In this document: one piece after another, positions 40,336-47,784 of the stretch
How the letters are laid out: every line of letters begins with the position of its first letter
Position numbering within the stretch: position 1 is the stretch's first letter
From: Streptomyces soli
Lineage (GTDB): Bacteria; Actinomycetota; Actinomycetes; Streptomycetales; Streptomycetaceae
Reading direction: 5' to 3'
DNA: 49,076 nt
Assembly: GCF_003999195.1 (NCBI RefSeq)
Contig: NZ_RJVR01000358.1
Span: forward strand, 1 to 49,076
Notes under the pieces: model-generated
Seen by the model: only the letters and a program-made list of their open reading frames with translations
The model's database searches: none
Told to the model about the DNA's origin: nothing
Program-made: the position numbers and the translations under genes

Positions 40336-40377
40336 AGGGCCGGGCCCCGAGGAAGCGATTCCTCAAGGCCCGGCCCT
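40336..40377. terminator. Bidirectional hairpin terminator between ileS and wag31
   Basis: AGGGCCGGGCC (40336-40346) pairs with GGCCCGGCCCT (40367-40377). Inside it GAGGAA (40349-40354) pairs with TTCCTC (40359-40364), closed by a GCGA tetraloop, with a CC/AA internal loop. A run of A before and after gives U-rich ends in both directions. It serves convergent ileS and wag31. Confidence 0.85.
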
Positions 40378-40416
40378 ATGTGGCAGGTCGCGTCGCGACC
40401 GACCCCGCTCTGACGA

Positions 40417-41667
40417 CTAGTTGTCGTCCTCGTCGATCAGGAAGCCACGCATAGGCGTGGGCGCCTGCTGCAGCGGCTGCGGCGCCTGCGGGCGGACCGG
40501 AGCCATGGGCTGGGTCATTGCGGGCGACATCTGCTGCTGGCCACCGTAGGTGGGGTTGGGGCCGCCGTGGCCGCCCATGCCCTGGCTGCCGTAGGACTGT
40601 CCGGCACCGCTGGTGTGACCCATGGCACCCGCACCGGCGGAGGCCATGCCACCGCCCATGGTGCCGCCGCCCATGCCCGCGGAGGAGGACAGCGAGGCAG
40701 CAGCGGGAGTACGCGGCGGGGCGAGCGAGTCGTCGGCCTGGTTCTCCAGCTGACGGAGCTGGCTCTCCAGGTACGACTTCAGTCGCGTCCGGTACTCGCG
40801 CTCGAAGCCGCGCAGGTCCTCGACCTTGCGCTCAAGCGTGGCGCGCGCGGACTCGAGCGAGCCCATCGCGACGCGGTGCTTCTCCTGCGCGTCCCGCTCG
40901 AGGGCGTCAGCCTTCGCACGGGCGTCCCGCTCAAGGCCTTCGGCGCGACTGCGCGCCTCGCCGACGATCTTGTTGGCCTCGGAACGGGCCTCCGCGATCG
41001 CCTGGTCAGCGGTCTGCTGGGCAAGCGAGAGCACACGCGCGGCGCTGTCGCCGCCGGGGCCCTGCTGCTGCATGGGGTGGCCGCCCATGGTGGGGCCGCC
41101 CTGCATGGGGTGCTGGCCCATCGGGCCGGGGCCCTGGCCGAGCTGGCCCTGGCCCATCTGCTGGCCCATCTGACCTTGGCCCATGGGGCCTTGGCCCATC
41201 TGGCCTTGGCCCATCTGGCCTTGGCCCATCTGACCCTGACCCATGGGGCCCTGGCCCATCTGCCCCATGGGGCCGCCCTGCTGCATCGGGCCGGGGCCCT
41301 GCTGCATGGGACCGCCCTGCTGCATCGAGCTGGGGCCGGCAGGCAGCTGCGGGGCGCCGGGCAGCTGGGGCGGACCCATCTGCTGCGGCGGTACCGGCTG
41401 CGGGCCTGATATGGCGGCAGGCACGGGGGCGCCGGGGCCCCGGCCGTCCTGCTGCTCGGGCTTGCGCATGCCCTGCTGCTGGTTCTGGGCGGCGGCTCGG
41501 GTGGCCGCGGCCAGTTTGGCTCGCAGGTCTTCGTTTTCTCGTAGGAGCCTTGTCAGCTCCGCCTCGACCTCGTCGAGGAAGGCGTCGACCTCGTCCTCGT
41601 CATAGCCTTCTCGGAGGCGGACGGTCGTGAACTGCTTGTTACGAACGTCCTCGGGGGTCAACGGCAT
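40417..41667 (-). CDS. divIVA: Polar growth protein DivIVA (Wag31)
   Basis: A coiled-coil scaffold that marks hyphal tips and directs polar wall growth, essential in Streptomyces. The 416-residue protein begins with the membrane-binding domain (MPLTPEDVRNKQFTTVRLRE, DEDEVDAFLDEVEAEL). A long low-complexity linker (residues about 65-210) is made of Gln, Gly, Met and Pro, including tandem MGQGQ/PMGQG repeats. A second coiled coil follows (AEARSEANKIVGEARSRAEG), then a Gly/Met-rich tail ending RGFLIDEDDN. It lies first in the direction away from the ylm/fts genes, as is usual in actinobacteria. Confidence 0.96.
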   Translation of the reverse strand: MPLTPEDVRNKQFTTVRLREGYDEDEVDAFLDEVEAELTRLLRENEDLRAKLAAATRAAAQNQQQGMRKPEQQDGRGPGAPVPAAISGPQPVPPQQMGPPQLPGAPQLPAGPSSMQQGGPMQQGPGPMQQGGPMGQMGQGPMGQGQMGQGQMGQGQMGQGPMGQGQMGQQMGQGQLGQGPGPMGQHPMQGGPTMGGHPMQQQGPGGDSAARVLSLAQQTADQAIAEARSEANKIVGEARSRAEGLERDARAKADALERDAQEKHRVAMGSLESARATLERKVEDLRGFEREYRTRLKSYLESQLRQLENQADDSLAPPRTPAAASLSSSAGMGGGTMGGGMASAGAGAMGHTSGAGQSYGSQGMGGHGGPNPTYGGQQQMSPAMTQPMAPVRPQAPQPLQQAPTPMRGFLIDEDDN

Positions 41668-41713
41668 CTCTTCACCTCAACGTGATCGTCGGCATATCGG
41701 GAGCCCACATCGT

Positions 41714-42004
41714 TCATCCTCGCAAGCTCCCTACTACGGAGATCAGGATGTACACGATGATCATCAATACGAAGAAGGACAGGTCGAGCGCCACGCCCCC
41801 GAGACGCAGCGGCGGAATGAACCGCCGCAGAAGCTTGAGCGGCGGATCGGTGACAGTGTAGGTGGCCTCCAGGACTACCACCATGGGCTTGCCAGGCTGC
41901 CACGAACGGGCGAACTGGAAAACGTAGTCCATCACCAACCGGAAAATCAGGACAATCAGGAAGCACATCAGCGCGATCCACAGCACCTGGAGTGCGATGT
42001 CCAT
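41714..42004 (-). CDS. YggT-family membrane protein
   Basis: A 96-residue protein with two membrane segments, LQVLWIALMCFLIVLIFRLV and LSFFVLMIIVYILISVV, separated by a conserved loop with TDPPLKLLRRFIPPLRLG that marks the YggT family. It is a standard member of the actinobacterial division cluster between sepF and divIVA. GGGGAGAGG precedes the ATG. Its function is not established. Confidence 0.93.
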   Translation of the reverse strand: MDIALQVLWIALMCFLIVLIFRLVMDYVFQFARSWQPGKPMVVVLEATYTVTDPPLKLLRRFIPPLRLGGVALDLSFFVLMIIVYILISVVGSLRG

Positions 42005-42066
42005 CGCGCTTGCCTCTCCCCTGCTCGTCCAGTGGCCCTTCGGCCGGGTTTATGCGGTTCCGTATA

Positions 42067-42639
42067 TCAGCTCTGATTGAAGAACCCGCCCTCCGCGATG
42101 CGGGCCTTGTCCTCCGCCGTGACATCGACGTTAGCAGGCGACAGCAGGAACACCTTCTGCGTCACTCGCTCGATGCTGCCATGGAGGCCGAAGACCAGAC
42201 CCGCGGCGAAGTCGACAAGACGCTTCGCGTCCGTGTCGTCCATCTCCGTCAGATTCATGATCACCGGGGTCCCTTCGCGGAAGTGTTCCCCGATCGTACG
42301 GGCTTCGTTGTACGTCCGGGGGTGAAGCGTCGTGATCCGGTAAGGCTCTCGTTCGGACACGACCTTAGGCATGATCACCGGTGCGTTCTTCTCCAGGCTA
42401 TGGCGTTCTTGTGTGATAGATGCCACTGGGGCGATCCGAGGTTCCCGGGGGGCGGGAGGGTGCACGATACGTGCGGGTTCGTCCGGTTGTGTCGTCTGAT
42501 GGGACTGGTGCGGTCGGCGGGGACGCTCGGGCTCCGGTTCCGGCTCGAACTCGTCGTCGGGGTCAAAGCCCGGGCCGTCGTACCCGTCGTCCTCCACGAG
42601 GCCGAGGTAGACCGCCATCTTGCGCATCGCGCCGGCCAT
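42067..42639 (-). CDS. sepF: Cell division protein SepF
   Basis: SepF anchors FtsZ to the membrane. The 190-residue protein has the N-terminal amphipathic helix (GAMRKMAVYLGL), an acidic Pro-rich linker (DDEFEPEPEPERPRRP) and the C-terminal domain with REGTPVIMNLTEMDDTDAKR and DFAAGLVFGLHGSIERVTQK. ATG at 42639 follows GAGAGGA. It lies between the YggS-like gene and yggT, in the conserved order. Confidence 0.95.
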   Translation of the reverse strand: MAGAMRKMAVYLGLVEDDGYDGPGFDPDDEFEPEPEPERPRRPHQSHQTTQPDEPARIVHPPAPREPRIAPVASITQERHSLEKNAPVIMPKVVSEREPYRITTLHPRTYNEARTIGEHFREGTPVIMNLTEMDDTDAKRLVDFAAGLVFGLHGSIERVTQKVFLLSPANVDVTAEDKARIAEGGFFNQS

Positions 42640-42702
42640 GCTCTGCGTCCTCTCAGCGGGGAAAGACCATATTTTTGGTGTGGTCCGACTTGTTTGGTGA
42701 CG

Positions 42703-43431
42703 TTACCCGAGCCCGGGACGGACTCCGAGTACCGCGCTACCGACGCGTACATGTGTCGCACCGGCAGCCACCGCTTCCTCTAGGTCCGCACTCATCCCTG
42801 CCGAGACCATGTTCGCAGTCGGATGCGTCGCGCGCAGCAAGGATGAGATTTCCGCCAGCCGATCGAAGGCAGCCCGGGGTTGACCCGCATACGGTCCGGC
42901 CAGCGGTGCGACCGTCATCACCCCGTCAAGGCGCAGCGCCGGGGCCACCGCGATCGCTTCGGCGATCCCTTCGACTGCGTCGGGTGCGATTCCGCCCCGG
43001 CTACCCTGCGCCCCGGCCTCCGCATCCAGGGCGACCTGCACCAGACAGCCCAGTTCGCGGTCGGCGCGGTCGGACTTCAGTACGGCGGCCGACAGGGCGT
43101 CGACCAGCTTCAGTCGGTCGACCGAGTGCACGGCATCGGCGTAACGGATCACGGAACGGACCTTATTGGTCTGCAACTGGCCGACAAAGTGCCAGGCCAG
43201 GGGCAGATCCACGCAGGCGGCGGCCTTGGGGGCGGCGTCCTGGTCGCGGTTCTCGGCGACATGGCGGACGCCGAGTTCCGAGATGATCATCACATCGCTG
43301 GCGGGGTAGGTCTTGGTGACCACGATCAGGGTCACCTCCCTCCGGTCCCGGCCCGCGGCCGCGCACGCGTCGGCGATCCTCTGTTCAACTCGGGCAAGAT
43401 TCCGGGCGAGATCGGTTCTTCGATCGGTCAC
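42703..43431 (-). CDS. PLP homeostasis protein (YggS/PLPBP family)
   Basis: A 242-residue single-domain alanine-racemase-like PLP protein. The PLP Lys is in TLIVVTKTYPASDV. LAWHFVGQLQTNKVR, HSVDRLKLVDAL and MVSAGMSADLEEAVAAGATH are family signatures, the last closing the phosphate pocket. These proteins buffer PLP and have no known enzymatic reaction. The GTG at 43431 overlaps the pgeF stop by 4 nt. Confidence 0.94.
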   Translation of the reverse strand: MTDRRTDLARNLARVEQRIADACAAAGRDRREVTLIVVTKTYPASDVMIISELGVRHVAENRDQDAAPKAAACVDLPLAWHFVGQLQTNKVRSVIRYADAVHSVDRLKLVDALSAAVLKSDRADRELGCLVQVALDAEAGAQGSRGGIAPDAVEGIAEAIAVAPALRLDGVMTVAPLAGPYAGQPRAAFDRLAEISSLLRATHPTANMVSAGMSADLEEAVAAGATHVRVGSAVLGVRPGLG

Positions 43432-44204
43432 GAGATGCCGCCATCCAACCAGACATATCCCGCGAGCCGACCTGTGCTGCGCTCGCGGCGGTACGAGAAG
43501 TGATCCCCGGACTCCATCGTGCAGATATCGGATTTCTCACTGTTCCGCACACCGAGCCGGGCGAGTTGGGCGTGCACCCCTGCCGCGACATCCACCGAAG
43601 GCGTACCCCAGCTGGTGGTCGCCCGGGACTCCGGGACGACGGTGGCGACCTCGTCGCGCATCGCCGCCGGCACCTCGTAGCAGCTGCCGCATACGGACGG
43701 GCCGGTGACCGCGATGATCCGCTCCGGGCTGGCGCCGAGTCCGACCATGGCTTCCACGGCAGCGGGCACCACCCCGGCGACCAGACCCGGGCGGCCGGCG
43801 TGCGCGGCGGCGGCGACCCCGGCGACCGGATCGGCCAGCAGGACGGGGACACAGTCGGCGGTCAGAACGGCGAGGGCGAGACCGGGCCGGGTGGTGACCA
43901 CCGCGTCGGCCTCCGGGACCGGGCCGTCACCCCAGGGGGTGGGGGTACCTCCCAGGCCCCTAGGGCCTGGGGGAGCGACCATCACGACCTCGTTGCCGTG
44001 CACCTGGTGCATCCAGACGACCTGCGCCGGGTCCAGGCCCAACGAGCGGGCGGTCAGTTCGCGGTTGGCCCGTACCGAGGCGGGGTCGTCGCCGACCGCG
44101 CCGCCGAGGTTGAGGCTGTCGTAGGGAGCGGCGCTCACCCCTCCCCACCTGTCGGTGAAGGCGAAGTGCGCGCCGCCCGGTACTGCGTGGTTCTGCGTTA
44201 TCAC
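43428..44204 (-). CDS. pgeF: Peptidoglycan editing factor PgeF (YfiH/laccase-domain family)
   Basis: A 258-residue Cu/Zn-dependent oxidoreductase-fold protein; PgeF corrects wrongly built peptidoglycan precursors in other bacteria. Metal and active-site residues are in WMHQVHGNEV, LTADCVPVLLAD and AAAHAGRPGLVAG. DRWGGVSAAPYDSLNLG is the usual N-terminal motif. Residues about 76-89 (APPGPRGLGGTPTP) are encoded by a palindromic repeat element and look like an addition to the family sequence. The GTG start lies 12 nt after the ftsZ stop. Confidence 0.92.
   Translation of the reverse strand: MITQNHAVPGGAHFAFTDRWGGVSAAPYDSLNLGGAVGDDPASVRANRELTARSLGLDPAQVVWMHQVHGNEVVMVAPPGPRGLGGTPTPWGDGPVPEADAVVTTRPGLALAVLTADCVPVLLADPVAGVAAAAHAGRPGLVAGVVPAAVEAMVGLGASPERIIAVTGPSVCGSCYEVPAAMRDEVATVVPESRATTSWGTPSVDVAAGVHAQLARLGVRNSEKSDICTMESGDHFSYRRERSTGRLAGYVWLDGGIS
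43938..43975. repeat. Palindromic element inserted in frame in pgeF
   Basis: 38 nt starting GGTGGGGGTACCTCCCAGG and ending GGCCTGGGGGAG, containing the hairpin CCAGGCCC-CTA-GGGCCTGG (43952-43970). It matches the ileS element at 30 of 38 positions on the same strand, but pgeF is read from the other strand, so the element is in the opposite orientation relative to translation. The frame stays open. Confidence 0.75.
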
Positions 44205-44216
44205 GTGCGGCTGCGT

Positions 44217-45434
44217 CTACTTGAGGAAGTCGGGGACGTCCAGTTCCTCGGCCGTGGTGTCCTGGTAGGGACGGGCCGGGGGAACCTGCGGGGTGATCGG
44301 GGTGGCCGGGGCGACCTCCGCGACCGGCTCCGGCTCCTCCTCACGAGGCGTGACGCTGCCGAGGCCGCTGTAGGTGGAGCGCGGGGTCTCGATCCGGGGC
44401 GGGGTCGGGGCGCCGGAGGAGGCCGAGGCGTCCTCGCGGGGGCCGCTGTACGCGCCGAGCACCTTGTCGCGGTTACGGGTCGGCGGCTGCCCGCCGTCGA
44501 AGCCGGCCGCGATGACGGTGACCCGGACCTCGTCGCCGAGCGCGTCGTCGATGACCGCGCCGAAGATGATGTTGGCCTCTGGGTGGGCCGCCTCACTCAC
44601 CAGCTGAGCCGACTCGTTGATCTCGAACAGGCCGAGGTCGGAGCCGCCGGAGATGGAGAGCAGGACGCCCCGGGCGCCGTCGATGGAAGCCTCCAGGAGG
44701 GGCGAGGAGATGGCCATCTCCGCGGCGGCGACCGCCCTGTCGTCGCCGCGGGCGGAACCGATGCCCATGAGGGCCGAACCCGCCTCTGACATCACGGACT
44801 TCACGTCGGCGAAGTCGAGGTTGATGAGGCCGGGAGTGGTGATCAGGTCCGTGATGCCCTGCACGCCGGACAGCAGGACCTGGTCCGCCGAACGGAAGGC
44901 GTCCAGCACGCTGACCTGACGGTCGGAGATCGACAGGAGCCGGTCATTGGGGATCACGATGAGGGTGTCGACGTTCTCGCGGAGACCCGCGATACCGTCC
45001 TCTGCCTGGTTGGCGCGGCGGCGGCCCTCGAAGGTGAACGGCCGGGTGACCACACCGATCGTCAGGGCGCCCAGCGAGCGAGCGATATGAGCGACGACGG
45101 GCGCGCCACCGGTACCGGTGCCGCCGCCCTCTCCCGCGGTGACGAAGACCATGTCGGCGCCCTTGAGCACCTCTTCGATCTCCTCGCGGTGGTCCTCGGC
45201 GGCCTTGCGGCCGACATCGGGGTTCGCGCCGGCGCCCAGACCACGGGTGAGTTCACGGCCGACATCAAGCTTGACGTCGGCGTCGCTCATCAGCAGGGCC
45301 TGCGCATCGGTATTGATCGCGATGAACTCGACGCCCTTGAGACCGACCTCGATCATCCGGTTGATGGCGTTCACGCCACCGCCGCCGATGCCGACGACCT
45401 TGATGACTGCGAGGTAGTTCTGCGGTGCTGCCAC
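44217..45434 (-). CDS. ftsZ: Cell division GTPase FtsZ
   Basis: Tubulin-like GTPase forming the division ring. The 405-residue protein contains KVVGIGGGGVNAINRMIE, the tubulin signature GEGGGTGTGGAPVVA, and the synergy-loop region NLDFADVKSVM. A variable linker (about 320-390) leads to the C-terminal peptide LDVPDFLK that binds SepF. The GTG at 45434 (AAPQNYLAVIKVVG follows) has GAGAGG upstream; the frame continues 18 codons further upstream but without homology. Confidence 0.97.
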   Translation of the reverse strand: MAAPQNYLAVIKVVGIGGGGVNAINRMIEVGLKGVEFIAINTDAQALLMSDADVKLDVGRELTRGLGAGANPDVGRKAAEDHREEIEEVLKGADMVFVTAGEGGGTGTGGAPVVAHIARSLGALTIGVVTRPFTFEGRRRANQAEDGIAGLRENVDTLIVIPNDRLLSISDRQVSVLDAFRSADQVLLSGVQGITDLITTPGLINLDFADVKSVMSEAGSALMGIGSARGDDRAVAAAEMAISSPLLEASIDGARGVLLSISGGSDLGLFEINESAQLVSEAAHPEANIIFGAVIDDALGDEVRVTVIAAGFDGGQPPTRNRDKVLGAYSGPREDASASSGAPTPPRIETPRSTYSGLGSVTPREEEPEPVAEVAPATPITPQVPPARPYQDTTAEELDVPDFLK

Positions 45435-45689
45435 GTCGAAGGCCTCTCGCCTCGAGTTACGTATGCCTGTGGGACGGGGACGGTTCAACGCCGGCCGACC
45501 CGAACCCTAACCCTGAGGTTTAGGGTTACCAGTATGCCTGTCCCGCGGTTTTCTTCTTTGGGACAGGACACTAAATCGACAAGCGGTTCGCGTTCAACGA
45601 ACACGCCGAACCCTCCCGTTTTTCTTTTGACCCTATGTGATCACGCACCTGCCGGACCAACCAGGGTACGGGTCCCGTCAACAGTTTGG
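45435..45689 (-). promoter_or_regulatory. ftsZ upstream region
   Basis: The 255-bp gap between ftsQ and ftsZ. It contains an inverted repeat AACCCTAA (45503-45510) / TTAGGGTT (45520-45527) and a second one, CCTGTCCC / GGGACAGG, about 45537-45567 around a T-rich loop. The region is AT-richer than its surroundings. In S. coelicolor the equivalent gap holds several ftsZ promoters; the same role is inferred here. Confidence 0.55.
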
Positions 45690-46457
45690 TCAACTACTTG
45701 ACGCCGCAGGCGAAGTGGGAGCGCTTACGTCGAACTGATCGGCGCCTTTCGCTGCTTTCATCAGCGCCGTGAGAGCGGCGGCTTTCTCCGCGCCGTTCTC
45801 CGCGCTCCCCCACACGACGGTCCGGCCGCCCGACAGCCGGACGCTGATGCCGTCGTAGGAAGTGACCCGGATGACGCGCGCCTGGCGGCGTACGGCGTCC
45901 GGGAGCTCACCGGCCACTTTCACGGCCGACCGCAGCAGTGTCTTCGTCCCGAAATAGCGGTAGCTGGCGCCCTGAGCCGGCGCCAATTGCACCAGCGGGA
46001 TGCCGCCCGGGATGCTTTCGATGGTGGCGAAGCGGACTCCGTCCGCGTCCACTTCGACGTACTTTCCGTTACTTTCTACAAGGGCGGCGGGAGTTCTCTC
46101 GGTCACTTTCAGCTCGATCGTGTGCGGCCATGACCGTTCCACGGCCACATGGTCGATCCGGAGCAACCGCTTCGTCAGCCGGCTCGCGATCCCGACCGTG
46201 TCCGCCGACTCCAGCGGACCCCCCAGCGGCACCGCCGCCGCGGCTTCCACCTCCGCCGGGGTCAGCACCCTGGTGCCCATCACTTTCACCTGCGTGACCC
46301 GCAGCCACGACGAGCCGTACAACAACCACGTCCCGCCCGCGACCAGCACCGTCGCCGCGATCAGCGCCGCCAGCACGGCCCGCCTCCGGCGGACGGTTGG
46401 CGGCGGCCCGTCGCTGTCTGGCGATGCCTGCCGCTCGGCGGTGGTCGGTGCGGCCAC
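45690..46457 (-). CDS. ftsQ: Cell division protein FtsQ
   Basis: A bitopic divisome protein. The 255-residue protein has a cytoplasmic tail rich in Pro and Arg (DGPPPTVRRRR), one membrane helix (AVLAALIAATVLVAGGTWLL) and an external POTRA domain (LRVTQVKVMGTRVLTPAEVE) followed by the FtsQ beta domain with RSWPHTIELKVTERTPAALV. GTG at 46457 has GGAGG 7 nt upstream. As in S. coelicolor, murC does not lie between murG and ftsQ. Confidence 0.94.
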   Translation of the reverse strand: MAAPTTAERQASPDSDGPPPTVRRRRAVLAALIAATVLVAGGTWLLYGSSWLRVTQVKVMGTRVLTPAEVEAAAAVPLGGPLESADTVGIASRLTKRLLRIDHVAVERSWPHTIELKVTERTPAALVESNGKYVEVDADGVRFATIESIPGGIPLVQLAPAQGASYRYFGTKTLLRSAVKVAGELPDAVRRQARVIRVTSYDGISVRLSGGRTVVWGSAENGAEKAAALTALMKAAKGADQFDVSAPTSPAASSS

Positions 46458-46689
46458 GTGGCGTCCTCCGAGTCGTGCGGTGCCTGCCCTTTGCCGGGCA
46501 GGTTAGCCCTTGTCGTGGGCACCACGGTCGCACCGCGCCCACGCCGTTTTCGTTGCCGGGTGCGGGTCCGTGGCCGGGTTGTGCAAAATCAGCCCGTCCG
46601 GCGTTTGAGGACTGGGGGTCCCCCCGGCCGAGGGCTGGGGGAGAGCCCCTGGTTTCGGGAAGGAGCGGGGTGGGAGACCGCCCCCTCAG
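46458..46689. repeat. Intergenic region with Streptomyces-type repeats between murG and ftsQ
   Basis: No gene is supported. GCCCGTCCGGCGTTTGAGGA (46588-46607) is a repeat common in streptomycete intergenic DNA; its reverse complement with one change is at about 40060-40079. It is followed by GGGGGTCCCCCC and GGCTGGGGGAGAGCCCC, related to the palindromic family. Confidence 0.6.
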
Positions 46690-47778
46690 CTACCGCCGCG
46701 CGGCTACCGCTTCGTAGACCATGCCGACCAGAAGCTCGTCCGCGTCGCGGCGGCCGAACTCCGCGGCGGCGCGGGACATTTCGTAGAGGTGGTGGGGGTC
46801 AGTGAGGACGGGCAGGACGTTGGAGAGGACCCATTCGGGGGTGAGTTCGGCGTCGTCGACGAGGACGCCGCCGCCGGCCTTGACGACGGGCTGGGCGTTG
46901 AGACGCTGCTCGCCGTTGCCGATGGGGAGGGGGACGTACGCCGCGGGGAGGCCGACCGCGGAGAGCTCGGCGACGGTCATGGCCCCGGCGCGGCAGAGCA
47001 TCATGTCGGCGGCGGCGTAGGCGAGGTCCATGCGGTCCAGGTAGGACACCGGCAGGTACTGCGGCATGCCGGGCATGTTGTCGGCCCGGGGGAGCTCGTT
47101 CTTGGGGCCGACGGCGTGCAGGATCTGGACGCCGGACTGCTGGAGTCGCGGAGCGACCGTGGCGATGACCTCGTTGAGACGGCGGGCGCCCTGGGAGCCG
47201 CCGGAGACCAGCAGCGTGGGCAGGTTCGGGTCGAGGCCGAACGCGGCGCGGGCCTCGGGGCGGACGGCGGCCCGGTCGAGGGTGGCGATGGAGCGGCGGA
47301 GCGGGATGCCGATGTACCGGGAGTCGCGCAGTTTGCTGTCGGGCGTGGAGACCGCGACGGCGTGGGCGTAGCGGGAGCCGATCTTGTTGGCGAGGCCCGG
47401 ACGGGCGTTGGCCTCGTGGACGACGATCGGCACGCCGAGGCGCTTGGCGGCGAGATACCCCGGCAGGGCCACGTAGCCGCCGAAGCCGACGACGCAGTCG
47501 GCCTTCGTACGCTCCAGGATCTGCTCGGCGGCCTTGATCGTGCCGCGCAGCCGCCCGGGGACGGTGATCAGCTCGGGCGTGGGCCTGCGCGGCAGTGGGA
47601 CAGCCGGGATGAGTGCCAGGTCGTAGCCGCGTTCCGGGACCAGTCGGGTCTCCAGGCCGCGCTCCGTGCCGAGCGCCGTGATGCCCACGGTCGGGTCCTG
47701 CCTGCGCAGGGCATCGGCGAGGGCGAGCGCGGGCTCGATGTGGCCGGCGGTCCCCCCACCAGCGAGTACGACATGCAC
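46690..47778 (-). CDS. murG: UDP-GlcNAc transferase MurG (lipid II synthesis)
   Basis: Adds GlcNAc to lipid I to give lipid II at the inner face of the membrane. The 362-residue GT28 glycosyltransferase has the N-terminal glycine-rich loop VVLAGGGTAGHIEPALALAD, LLVSGGSQGARRLNEV in the C-terminal domain and MLCRAGAMTVAELSAVGLPA for UDP-GlcNAc binding. GTG at 47778 lies 6 nt after the ftsW stop, with GGAGAGCGG as ribosome site. Confidence 0.96.
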   Translation of the reverse strand: MHVVLAGGGTAGHIEPALALADALRRQDPTVGITALGTERGLETRLVPERGYDLALIPAVPLPRRPTPELITVPGRLRGTIKAAEQILERTKADCVVGFGGYVALPGYLAAKRLGVPIVVHEANARPGLANKIGSRYAHAVAVSTPDSKLRDSRYIGIPLRRSIATLDRAAVRPEARAAFGLDPNLPTLLVSGGSQGARRLNEVIATVAPRLQQSGVQILHAVGPKNELPRADNMPGMPQYLPVSYLDRMDLAYAAADMMLCRAGAMTVAELSAVGLPAAYVPLPIGNGEQRLNAQPVVKAGGGVLVDDAELTPEWVLSNVLPVLTDPHHLYEMSRAAAEFGRRDADELLVGMVYEAVAARR

Positions 47779-47784
47779 CGAAAT

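Noticed and set aside
41045..41350. Possible CRISPR-like or minisatellite array
   Set aside because: The repeats are in frame within divIVA, have no spacers and encode the Gln/Gly/Met linker.
45503..45527. TTAGGG match read as a true telomere repeat
   Set aside because: Only two half-sites in a bacterial promoter region. Streptomyces telomeres are long terminal palindromes of different sequence.
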